A stretch of DNA of 8,511 bases from Christensenella sp. UBA1782. GTDB taxonomy: Bacteria > Bacillota > Clostridia > Christensenellales > DTU072. Both the position numbers and the translations under genes were made by a program. Location: NCBI GenBank assembly GCA_002315475.1, contig DCGI01000031.1, forward strand, positions 5,911 to 14,421, in the 5' to 3' direction. Below the pieces are notes generated by a model, which worked only from the letters and a program-made list of their open reading frames with translations, did not search any database and had not been told where the DNA came from. Positions 1-6,209 of this stretch are shown piece after piece (positions within the stretch are counted from its first letter, which is position 1; each line of letters opens with the position of its first letter).

Positions 1-1182
1 CATCTTTTGTCGGACGGCGACAACGGGGAAGACAAGATGGCGAAAGCCGCTCGGGAACAGAAAAAAACGCCTTGGGAAATCGCCGCATACTATACCGACG
101 TTTTCTTTAAGGATATAGACGCCTTAAATATCGGCCGTCCCGAAGTGATTGCCAAAGCGACCGACCATATTCCCGAAATGATAGCTTTCGTAAAGGCACT
201 TCAAGAAAAAGGATTCGCATACGAAATCACCGACGGTATTTATTATGACATATCGAAATTCCCGACCTACGGCAAGCTTTCCGGTCAGACTTTGGATGAA
301 AAAGAAGCGGGCGCCCGCGTGGAAGAAAACAGCGAAAAGCATCATCCTGCCGACTTTGCCCTTTGGAAAAAAGCCGACAAAAACCATATCATGCAGTGGG
401 AAAGTCCCTGGGGTATGGGTTTTCCGGGTTGGCATATCGAATGTAGTGCCATGAGCCGAAAATATTTGGGCGAAGTGTTTGACATCCATTCGGGCGGTAT
501 CGACGCCGTTCCCGTTCACCATGAAAACGAAATCGCGCAAAACGAAGCTCTTGCCGGCAAACAAACGGTCAACTATTGGATGCATGGAGAATTCATGATG
601 GTTGACGGCGGCAAAATGAGTAAAAGTTTGGGAAACGTCTACACCATCAGTCAACTTCGCGAAAAGGGCTATGAGCCGTTGGACTTCCGTTTCTTCTGTT
701 TGAACGCCCACTATCGCAAAAAATTGAACTTCACGTTTGAAGGTATGACGGCGGCAAAAACCTCTCGTGAAAGAATAATGGCATCCTTATATCAACACAA
801 GAACGCACAAGCGACAACCGATCCTGCGGTCTTGAACGATTACAGAACGAAATTCAACGATGCCGTCAACGACGATCTCAATATACCGCTTGCGCTCGGC
901 GTACTCTTCAATCTGCTGAAAGAACCGAAAAGTAAAGACGTCTACGCCCTTGCTTTGGACTTCGATAAGGTTTTCGGACTGAACTTCGATAAAGTATCCG
1001 CTCCCAAACAAGAAACCGAAACAGCCGATATTCCGCAAGAGGTACTGGACTTGGTACAACGACGTACCGAAGCCAAAAAGAGCAAGAATTTTGCCCTTGC
1101 CGATGAAATCAGAGGGAAAATCGCCGCATTGGGTTATGAAGTGAAAGATACCCGAGAAGGTGCGGTTATTACAAAACTATAA
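1..1182 (+). CDS. cysS: Cysteinyl-tRNA synthetase, 3' part (5' end outside window)
   Basis: This class I aminoacyl-tRNA synthetase charges tRNA-Cys with cysteine in the cytoplasm, using ATP. The reading frame is open from base 1, so the N-terminus, including the Rossmann half with the HIGH signature, lies outside the window; an apparent TTG start at base 7 is only an internal codon. Visible family landmarks are a GEDKMAKAA helix near the start, the PGWHIECSAMS segment with a probable zinc-ligand Cys (codon 442-444), the HHENEIAQ segment with zinc-ligand His/Glu (from 517), and the KMSKS ATP-binding loop (613-627). A helical anticodon-binding C-terminal region follows and ends with the family's typical AKKSKNFALADEIR-type helix. 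About 393 codons are present and intact to TAA. The stop codon is merged with the ribosome binding site of the next gene. Identification is very secure. Confidence 0.97.
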   Translation, partial: HLLSDGDNGEDKMAKAAREQKKTPWEIAAYYTDVFFKDIDALNIGRPEVIAKATDHIPEMIAFVKALQEKGFAYEITDGIYYDISKFPTYGKLSGQTLDEKEAGARVEENSEKHHPADFALWKKADKNHIMQWESPWGMGFPGWHIECSAMSRKYLGEVFDIHSGGIDAVPVHHENEIAQNEALAGKQTVNYWMHGEFMMVDGGKMSKSLGNVYTISQLREKGYEPLDFRFFCLNAHYRKKLNFTFEGMTAAKTSRERIMASLYQHKNAQATTDPAVLNDYRTKFNDAVNDDLNIPLALGVLFNLLKEPKSKDVYALALDFDKVFGLNFDKVSAPKQETETADIPQEVLDLVQRRTEAKKSKNFALADEIRGKIAALGYEVKDTREGAVITKL

Positions 1183-1187
1183 GGAGG
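1181..1187 (+). promoter_or_regulatory. Strong Shine-Dalgarno for the PspC-domain gene, overlapping the cysS stop
   Basis: AAGGAGG begins inside the TAA stop of cysS and sits 8 nt before the ATG at 1196. It decides the start of the downstream gene: an in-frame ATG further upstream (1160) lies inside cysS and has no such site. The overlap suggests translational coupling to cysS. Confidence 0.85.
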
Positions 1188-1195
1188 AAGGTATC

Positions 1196-1387
1196 ATGAA
1201 AAAAATCTACAAAATCGAGGACGGAAAGAAACTATGCGGCGTGTGCGGAGGTATTGCGGAATACTTCGACATCGACGTAGTCCTTGTGCGCGTGCTTTGG
1301 CTATTAGGTTTCCTTTGTGCCGGCGTCGGCTTAATCGCCTACGTCGTTTGTGCCGTTTGTTTCCCGAAAAAATCGGAAATACAATAA
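1196..1387 (+). CDS. Small PspC-domain membrane protein
   Basis: This 63-residue protein is almost entirely a PspC domain (named after phage shock protein C). Residues 1-12 are a basic and polar lead-in. Residues 13-31 carry the hallmark LCGVCGGIAEYFDIDVVLVR stretch (GVCGGxAEYF plus an amphipathic helix). Residues 32-57 form one hydrophobic membrane segment ending in CFPKK. Stand-alone PspC proteins of this size are common in Firmicutes and Actinobacteria and are generally linked to envelope stress, but the biochemical role of such minimal versions is not established. The gene starts 13 nt after the cysS stop with a strong ribosome binding site and is followed by a terminator, so it is probably the last gene of the cysS transcript. 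The family call is secure; the function is open. Confidence 0.9.
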   Translation: MKKIYKIEDGKKLCGVCGGIAEYFDIDVVLVRVLWLLGFLCAGVGLIAYVVCAVCFPKKSEIQ

Positions 1388-1406
1388 CTCGGAATCAGCG
1401 AATCGT

Positions 1407-1440
1407 ACCGTTCGAAACCACCGTTTCGAGCGGTTTTTTT
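1407..1440 (+). terminator. Rho-independent terminator after cysS-pspC
   Basis: A 12-bp stem, ACCGTTCGAAAC with GTTTCGAGCGGT (one T-G wobble), encloses the 4-nt loop CACC and runs directly into seven T residues (1434-1440). It lies 20 nt past the stop of the PspC gene and ends the plus-strand transcript. Confidence 0.9.
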
Positions 1441-1510
1441 AGAAGAAAAGGGTATAACCGCTCTTTTCATACCGATTCGTTCGGTCATTTAGCAAAAAGG
1501 AAACAACCGT

Positions 1511-2281
1511 ATGGTAGGAAAAAAAATCATCGTCATTTCATTAGTGATTCTATTGATCGTCGTACTTGTTATCGGCGTGTACTACGGCGTCAATCGCACA
1601 CAACGGAAAATTCGCACCCACGCCGGAAATTCCGAAGAATACGCCGTCAAAAACGCATCTAATAACCCCGCAAGTCCCCTTGCCGGCAAGAGATTTTTAT
1701 TTTTGGGTAGCTCGGTAACGTACGGTGCCACCGCATTGGGAGAATCCTTCGTGGACTATCTCGAAAAAGAAGACGGCATCGTCGTCGTTCAAAAAGAAGC
1801 GGTTTCGGGAACGACGTTGGTTACGCAAAACGAACAATCCTATATACCGCGTCTGAAAGCTCTGCCGAAAGACCTGACAATCGACTGTTTCGTCTGTCAG
1901 CTTTCCACGAACGACGCTTCTTTGCTTCTTCCGCTCGGTACCCTTTCTAAGGACGAAGAACGAGACGAAAGCACCGTCATCGGTGCCATAGAAACCATTA
2001 TTGCGTACGTCGAAGAAACTTGGGGGGTGCCGATTGTCTTTTACACCGGCACGAAATACGATTCGGCGGCATACCAAAACATGGTGGACGCCCTCTATGC
2101 GATAGGGGAAAAACGGGAAATCGGCATCATTGACCTATGGAACGACGCCGACATGAACGCCGTTTCGCAAAAAGAGTACGCTCTCTATATGTTCGATCCC
2201 ATTCACCCCACGAGAGCGGGTTACCGAAAATGGTGGACGCCGAAATTTAGAAGCTACCTTTCCGATTATCTTGCCCGTTAA
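1511..2281 (+). CDS. Membrane-anchored SGNH/GDSL-like hydrolase
   Basis: This 256-residue protein is a probable secreted but membrane-tethered esterase or acetylhydrolase; its substrate cannot be read from the sequence. Residues 5-27 are a strongly hydrophobic N-terminal segment after a basic MVGKK start, acting as signal anchor. A polar linker spans residues 28-58, and the SGNH fold follows. Its blocks are visible: FLGSSVTYG with the nucleophile Ser at 68 (the usual GDS is GSS here), Gly100 in VSGTTL (oxyanion block II), QLSTND with Asn134 (block III), and DPIHPTRAGY with catalytic Asp229 and His232 (block V). All four catalytic positions are thus intact. The start has a modest AAAGGA-type site about 9 nt upstream. 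No convincing promoter was found in the 70 nt after the preceding terminator. The gene ends at the bidirectional terminator shared with the convergent transporter gene. Fold call secure; substrate unknown. Confidence 0.9.
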   Translation: MVGKKIIVISLVILLIVVLVIGVYYGVNRTQRKIRTHAGNSEEYAVKNASNNPASPLAGKRFLFLGSSVTYGATALGESFVDYLEKEDGIVVVQKEAVSGTTLVTQNEQSYIPRLKALPKDLTIDCFVCQLSTNDASLLLPLGTLSKDEERDESTVIGAIETIIAYVEETWGVPIVFYTGTKYDSAAYQNMVDALYAIGEKREIGIIDLWNDADMNAVSQKEYALYMFDPIHPTRAGYRKWWTPKFRSYLSDYLAR

Positions 2282-2285
2282 AAAA

Positions 2286-2334
2286 ATCCCTTGCCTTTGT
2301 GTTATGCAGCACCGAAAGCAAGGGATAATTTTTG
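2286..2334. terminator. Bidirectional rho-independent terminator between convergent genes
   Basis: ATCCCTTGC (2286-2294) pairs with GCAAGGGAT (2318-2326), with a further partial inner stem (TTT with AAA). On the plus strand the stem is followed by TAATTTTTGT. On the minus strand it is followed by the complement of the A-run at 2280-2286. It can therefore end both the SGNH hydrolase transcript and the minus-strand transporter transcript, whose stop codon is at 2348. Confidence 0.85.
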
Positions 2335-2347
2335 TATTGAAAGACAA

Positions 2348-4141
2348 TTATGCGGTTTTTTCCCCTTGGGTTGCGGCGACTTCGGCTTTGCCGACTTTTT
2401 GACGTGCCTTTTCGGTTTCTGCATCGAAGTCTTCTCCGCCGAGCAATCTTGCTCTGCGTTTTAATTCTTCCATAACGACTTTATGTTTTTTATCGTCATA
2501 ATCCCAGAAGAAATACGGGATTATCATTAAGACGTACCCGAGCGCATCGAAAAGAATGGGTATGGAGATAATACCGAACCGAGCCGAATCGAGGAACAAA
2601 ATATCCCAATTCGAGTTATACCCGTTTTTCAAAAGGATAATGGGAATAATTAAACCGGTAAGCGTTGTTATCGGACTGATTATGACCGAGAATATCCCTT
2701 TGAAGTTTTCCAACCGTTCTCCCGAGATATACATTTGATAGTCACGAATACGCAAATTCATTTCGTCTTTGGCTTGTTCGGGTATAGAAGTCGCCATGGC
2801 CTGCGTGAATTTCAAAATAATCAACAAGGCACTCATCAATATATATTGATTTCCGCATAAATAGAAGACGGCGACGTACCCGAAAGAAACGAGGGCTTTT
2901 ATCGCCATTTCGATGATTCGCATATATTTGTATTTCATCTTTTTGATAAAATAAGGTGCCACGAAACTGAGCGGTGTTCCGCCGAAGACAAGCAATACAC
3001 TAATGGCACTGAAAATTACACCGTCAGCACGCATGGTATACAGTAAAAGAACGGTCGTAAAATTCAACATGCCGTTCCCGAGCGAATCCAACAAACCGGT
3101 GATAGTGTCTATCCAATAGTATTTATTCCGTAATACACCGAAAATTCCGTCCCAAAACCCGATTTGCACTTTCTTTTCCAAAGCGGGTTGCGGAATTCTC
3201 TCTTTTATTTTCGGAGCAAAAAAGGTAGTTAACGCGGCACAGAATATGTACGCAACGGGTAGAACGTACCGATAAACGTTAATATCGGCGAATTTATCGG
3301 GGAAACAGGCAATAATGACGGGCAGTAAAAAGTCAAGAACCGACTTGAAACTATGTGCAAGACGTCGGGGCCAAATACGAATCAAAAACCGTTCGTCCGC
3401 ATTCGGGGTGCATTGATTGGAAACGTTTTCGGAATGGTTGCCCGAGTCGAAATTGGTGAACAACGTCATAAGCAGGTATAGTATCCATACCCGTTCGCAC
3501 ACGTCTCCGATTTTGTAAATGGGGAGCCAACCGATTAAGATGAACATAACGGCTTTTTGCCACAATTCGCTATAAATCTTATACTTATATCTGCCGTATT
3601 TGGGTACCAACTTTTTACGCCACAGAATATCCCGAATACCTTTATACCCGTTACAGAAAAACTGAACGCCGATAATACTGAATATCGTTTTTGTATTGAT
3701 ACCGGCAAGCGTATTGACGTAATTTGCGATAGCGGAGCCTTCGGGCAACAAAAAAGAAAAGTTTATTGCCATAAGAAGGATTCCGACGAGGGCGAACGTT
3801 CCGTAAAAAATCAAAAACTTTCTTTCGGTTTTTTTCGGGAAGATACCGAGATTATCGGCTACCATCCACGAAAAAACGTTCCACGGATACCCGAGCGGCG
3901 CACCGATTAACGTAATAATCGAATAGGTCAGATAGGGCAAATTGTAGTGATACATAATCAAATAACAACTCGCCGCAAAAGAAATCATGCTCGTCGCCGA
4001 AGTCATGGCGTAGTTGAAATTGATGGCACCGAAAATGGAAAAATACTCTTTATAGGGGACGTATTTACCGACCGGCGGAACCGACCAATAGGTCTTGAGT
4101 TCGTTTTTGAACCGAATAAATAAATTCTTTTTCTTTCCCAT
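2348..4141 (-). CDS. GPH-type MFS transporter (sugar:cation symporter-like)
   Basis: This is a 597-residue polytopic inner-membrane protein with roughly twelve hydrophobic segments (for example residues 47-66, 71-95, 109-132, 195-210, 268-280, 290-309, 372-398, 410-430, 432-450, 483-504 and 524-546). Two features match the glycoside-pentoside-hexuronide (GPH, MFS_2) family: the loop WRKKLVPKYGRYKYK (174-188), corresponding to the family's KxGRR-type loop, and RDYQMYISGERLENFKGI (466-483), corresponding to the DYxxWxTGxRxEG region. GPH members usually import sugars or glycosides with H+ or Na+; the substrate here is unknown. It is longer than the usual 450-500 residues because of a basic N-terminal tail and a charged C-terminal cytoplasmic tail of about 50 residues. 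The ATG lies 3 nt after the stop of the upstream LRR gene, with a weak AGTAGG site overlapping that stop, so translation is probably coupled. I found no frameshift. Confidence 0.85.
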   Translation of the reverse strand: MGKKKNLFIRFKNELKTYWSVPPVGKYVPYKEYFSIFGAINFNYAMTSATSMISFAASCYLIMYHYNLPYLTYSIITLIGAPLGYPWNVFSWMVADNLGIFPKKTERKFLIFYGTFALVGILLMAINFSFLLPEGSAIANYVNTLAGINTKTIFSIIGVQFFCNGYKGIRDILWRKKLVPKYGRYKYKIYSELWQKAVMFILIGWLPIYKIGDVCERVWILYLLMTLFTNFDSGNHSENVSNQCTPNADERFLIRIWPRRLAHSFKSVLDFLLPVIIACFPDKFADINVYRYVLPVAYIFCAALTTFFAPKIKERIPQPALEKKVQIGFWDGIFGVLRNKYYWIDTITGLLDSLGNGMLNFTTVLLLYTMRADGVIFSAISVLLVFGGTPLSFVAPYFIKKMKYKYMRIIEMAIKALVSFGYVAVFYLCGNQYILMSALLIILKFTQAMATSIPEQAKDEMNLRIRDYQMYISGERLENFKGIFSVIISPITTLTGLIIPIILLKNGYNSNWDILFLDSARFGIISIPILFDALGYVLMIIPYFFWDYDDKKHKVVMEELKRRARLLGGEDFDAETEKARQKVGKAEVAATQGEKTA

Positions 4142-4144
4142 TTT

Positions 4145-5128
4145 TTACCTACTCTTTCCGTATTCGATTTTTATGGTTTCCGTAAGAGAAATATTGTTCC
4201 AATAATCCCCTTTTTGTACTCGTTTGAATTCGCTTTCGGTACGTTCCACCTGCAAAGAAGAGAGTTTGACGCACTCAAAAAAGGCGTGATGTTCGATTTT
4301 TTCGACCGCTTTCGGAAGGAACATCTCGGTCAGTTTTTTGCAATAGGAAAATGCGTCCGAAGCAATGATTCGGGTGTTGTCGGATAACGTGATTTTTTCC
4401 ATGGAAGCACATTTGAAAAACGCCATAGAACCTATTTCTTCCACCGAAGGAAGTACAACTTCCACAAGATTTTCCGCATAGGCGAAACACAACGGAACGA
4501 TACGTTTCACCGTCGTAGGAAGGGTATACCGCATGACGGTTTGTTCGCCTTCCTGCGTTTTCAGGGTGTTGCCTTCATACTGTACGTATTGCATGGGAAA
4601 CAAAATCACTTCAGTCTTATCCTTATTATAAAGAATCCCGTTTTCCGAACGATAACAAGGGTTATTTTCGTCTACGAAAATCACCTGTAACGATTTCGAA
4701 TAGTAAAAAGCTTGTTCTTCGATGGAAGTAACCGACGCACCTATATGTATTTCGGTGATATATTCGTCACAGCAAACTGCGTATTTCCCGATGGCGGTCA
4801 CCTTCTTTTCGGGATTCGCCACCCACTCGTTCCCCTTCTTTTCGTAAACGCTGTCAAAGTACAAAACGTTGGTGCTTTTGTCGGAATGGTATCCGACCAA
4901 TTTATAACCACCGTCTGTTTCTTCGTATTCGTACATATCGAAGGAAACCGCATTAAAACTGAAATATAAACTTGCGCCGATACAGGCAAGCAACAATACC
5001 GCAAACAGAACTTTCCAAATCGGCTTTATCTTGGGTTTGAGCGAATCAAACGAAAAGGAGTCTTTCGATTCTTCCGATTTTTTTTCAGGTTCCGTAGCGT
5101 TGAGGATGTTCTCTTTTTCTTCCGACAT
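4145..5128 (-). CDS. Single-pass membrane protein with BspA-type leucine-rich repeats
   Basis: The protein has 327 residues. Residues 1-36 are a highly charged, probably cytoplasmic tail (many Glu, Lys and Ser). Residues 37-58 (WKVLFAVLLLACIGASLYFS) form one membrane segment. The remainder is extracellular and, from about residue 100, carries LRR_5/BspA-like units: VTSIEEQAFYYSKSL, a YRSENGILYNKDKTEVI segment typical of these proteins, TVKRIVPLCFAYAENL, VEEIGSMAFFKCASM and VEKIEHHAFFECVKL. Such repeats are known protein- or carbohydrate-contact surfaces, and no catalytic motif is present. The ATG at 5128 is chosen over the in-frame GTG at 5134 because AAAGGAAGG (5136-5144) is 7 nt from the ATG but only 1 nt from the GTG. 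It is the first gene of a two-gene operon with the GPH-like transporter. The repeat family is secure; the ligand and role are unknown. Confidence 0.88.
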   Translation of the reverse strand: MSEEKENILNATEPEKKSEESKDSFSFDSLKPKIKPIWKVLFAVLLLACIGASLYFSFNAVSFDMYEYEETDGGYKLVGYHSDKSTNVLYFDSVYEKKGNEWVANPEKKVTAIGKYAVCCDEYITEIHIGASVTSIEEQAFYYSKSLQVIFVDENNPCYRSENGILYNKDKTEVILFPMQYVQYEGNTLKTQEGEQTVMRYTLPTTVKRIVPLCFAYAENLVEVVLPSVEEIGSMAFFKCASMEKITLSDNTRIIASDAFSYCKKLTEMFLPKAVEKIEHHAFFECVKLSSLQVERTESEFKRVQKGDYWNNISLTETIKIEYGKSR

Positions 5129-5135
5129 GCTCACA

Positions 5136-5144
5136 CCTTCCTTT
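5136..5144 (-). promoter_or_regulatory. Ribosome binding site that sets the LRR protein start
   Basis: AAAGGAAGG on the minus strand lies 7 nt before the ATG at 5128. It is too close to serve the alternative GTG at 5134, so it decides between the two starts. Confidence 0.8.
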
Positions 5145-5163
5145 TACTATACTCTATATTTCT

Positions 5164-5191
5164 ATTATAAAGGAAAAAAAAGTTTTTTCAA
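5164..5191 (-). promoter_or_regulatory. Promoter of the LRR-transporter operon
   Basis: Read on the minus strand, TTGAAA (5186-5191) is followed after 16 nt by a perfect TATAAT (5164-5169). The expected transcription start is near 5157, giving a leader of about 29 nt before the ATG at 5128. The spacer is a T-rich tract. Confidence 0.85.
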
Positions 5192-5208
5192 CCCCTATTT
5201 TCATTTTT

Positions 5209-5246
5209 GCATATAAAAAGGGAACGAATACTTGCTATTCGTTCCC
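5209..5246 (-). terminator. Rho-independent terminator of the nadE-paaK-ACT-secB-like operon
   Basis: A perfect 11-bp stem, GGGAACGAATA (5220-5230) with TATTCGTTCCC (5236-5246), has a 5-nt loop. On the minus strand it is followed by CTTTTTATATGC, a usable U-tract. It lies 112 nt past the stop of the SecB-like gene and 18 nt before the -35 box of the next minus-strand promoter, so it separates the two transcription units. Confidence 0.85.
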
Positions 5247-5262
5247 GTCATTCCTCTTGTGC

Positions 5263-5280
5263 CGTCGGTGACAACCGACG
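5263..5280. repeat. Short inverted repeat (7-bp stem, 4-nt loop)
   Basis: CGTCGGT (5263-5269) is a perfect inverted copy of ACCGACG (5274-5280) around GACA. There is no T-run on either side, so it is not a terminator by itself. It sits between the long palindrome and the operon terminator, inside the 3' untranslated region of the SecB-like gene's transcript. Confidence 0.6.
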
Positions 5281-5299
5281 CTTTTGGAAAGAGGGGTAC

Positions 5300-5334
5300 G
5301 GGGAGGAAACTTTTTTCAAAAAAGTTTCCTCCCC
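5300..5334. repeat. 35-nt near-perfect palindrome in the 3' UTR of the SecB-like gene
   Basis: GGGGAGGAAACTTTTTT (5300-5316) is a perfect inverted copy of the 17 bases at 5318-5334 around a single C. Flanking arms GGTACGG (5295-5301) and CCGTACC (5346-5352) form a second, overlapping inverted repeat, and TACGGGG (5297-5303) also matches CCCCGTA (5336-5342). No T-run follows on either strand, so it does not look like a classical terminator, and a real one lies further on. It could be a dispersed REP-like intergenic repeat or an RNA-stabilising hairpin. Only one copy is present in the window. Confidence 0.75.
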
Positions 5335-5358
5335 GCCCCGTATTACCGTACCGAAAAA

Positions 5359-5793
5359 TTACAGCATATCCCCGTCCACAAGGGGCGTAATTTTGATTTC
5401 GTCGGAGTGTTCTTCTTCGGCTTGTTTCGGCTTACTGTCCAAAATAGGCAGAAAGTACCCCGGCATATTAGCGTTGGTAATAAGATTGGTAACCGTACTG
5501 CGTAGATAGGGATATAAAAAGTCCATACCCTGCTTCCGCATCGTTTCTATATCCGCCATTTTCAAAATGGCAAAATGCGAAAAAAGCTTCACCGTAAAAT
5601 CAAACGGCGTCTTTCTTTCTTCGGTGCTTTCCACTTTGGCAGTCAAAAACAAAAAGTAATTTTCTTTTTCGATTTTTATATCGGCTCGAATTTGCGGACA
5701 AATTTGAAAATTATGTTGGTCGGCATCCACGTTGTTATTCCGCCGAAACGCCATTTCTTCCACACGATACTGCATGAATCTTAAATTTTCCAT
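5359..5793 (-). CDS. SecB-like protein-export chaperone
   Basis: The protein has 144 residues, close to the roughly 150 of SecB. It shows the family layout: N-terminal strands (residues 5-55, with FRRNNN, QICPQIRADIKI and ENYFLFLTAKV), then a strand containing FDFTVKLFSHFAI (64-76), then the diagnostic segment FLYPYLRSTVTNLITNANMP (92-111) followed by GYFLPILD. This matches the SecB region in which a [FY]PYxR helix precedes a Pro-rich strand. An acidic tail follows. SecB tetramers hold unfolded proteins for SecA or, in SecB-like variants, act as antitoxin-linked chaperones; no toxin or antitoxin gene is adjacent here. Its ATG overlaps the end of the ACT gene by 13 nt and has AAGGAG upstream, so it is translationally coupled as last gene of the nadE operon. 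Family call good; clients unknown. Confidence 0.8.
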   Translation of the reverse strand: MENLRFMQYRVEEMAFRRNNNVDADQHNFQICPQIRADIKIEKENYFLFLTAKVESTEERKTPFDFTVKLFSHFAILKMADIETMRKQGMDFLYPYLRSTVTNLITNANMPGYFLPILDSKPKQAEEEHSDEIKITPLVDGDML

Positions 5794-6191
5794 GTGTTCT
5801 CCTTATCTCCCAATGCGTTTTCCGCTTTCACGATATCGTCCACACGCAGGACGATATAGGCTTTTCCCGTCTCCGACGAAGTGAAGGCGTACGCATATTC
5901 CACACCCACGCCGACGGAGGCAAGTTTATTCATGGATTCGGCAAATCCACCCGGACGGTCGGTAACTTTCACTGCCAAAACCTGCGTAACGGTCACTACG
6001 TAACCCGCCCCTTTTAACAGTGCTTCCGCTTCCTCGCAGTTTTCGACGATTACACGCAGAATACCGTAATTTTGCGTATCGGCAAGGGACAACGCACGAA
6101 GATTGATGCCGTTCTTTGCTAAAAAATTCGCGACGTCGGCAAGTTTCCCCGCCTTGTTTTCCACCATAACGGAAATCTGATTTACTCTCAT
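5781..6191 (-). CDS. Tandem ACT-domain protein
   Basis: The 136-residue cytoplasmic protein is two ACT domains and little else. The first ACT domain spans about residues 1-66 (VNQISVMVENKAGKLADVAN, the classic strand, Gly-rich turn and helix, then GINLRALSLADTQNYGILRVIV). The second spans 70-131 (VLAVKVTDRPGGFAESMNKL, then VEYAYAFTSSETGKAYIVLRV). ACT pairs bind amino acids or other small ligands as regulators. This particular stand-alone double-ACT protein is commonly encoded beside phenylacetate-CoA ligase genes in anaerobes, as it is here, and probably senses an aromatic or other amino acid. It starts 18 nt after the paaK-like stop with a GGGGAGG site, and its last 13 nt overlap the SecB-like gene. 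Confidence 0.92.
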   Translation of the reverse strand: MRVNQISVMVENKAGKLADVANFLAKNGINLRALSLADTQNYGILRVIVENCEEAEALLKGAGYVVTVTQVLAVKVTDRPGGFAESMNKLASVGVGVEYAYAFTSSETGKAYIVLRVDDIVKAENALGDKENTWKI

Positions 6192-6209
6192 ACTGTCCTC
6201 CCCAAAAAA

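Noticed and set aside
124..711. A 195-codon open frame on the minus strand opposite cysS
   Set aside because: It is fully antisense to a highly conserved gene, has no ribosome binding site or family signature, and its composition is that of a complement of coding sequence.
1441..1510. Possible promoter for the SGNH hydrolase (TATAAC at 1453-1458)
   Set aside because: No acceptable -35 box lies 16-18 nt upstream; that position falls in the terminator stem.
1234..1662. A plus-strand open frame of 142 codons spanning the PspC gene, terminator and SGNH start
   Set aside because: It reads through a strong terminator and overlaps two recognisable genes in another frame; the product is Arg-rich with no resemblance to any family.
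3351..3563. Possible frameshift in the transporter, suggested by an overlapping minus-strand frame and a polar stretch at residues 230-260
   Set aside because: The main frame is continuous, the polar stretch fits the central cytoplasmic loop of MFS proteins, and hydrophobic segments resume on both sides.
5300..5334. The palindrome as the operon terminator
   Set aside because: No T-run follows on either strand, and a better hairpin with a U-tract lies at 5209-5246.
5207..5509. Plus-strand frames across the hairpin region and the end of the SecB-like gene
   Set aside because: They are made of palindrome sequence and the antisense of the SecB-like gene, without a ribosome binding site.
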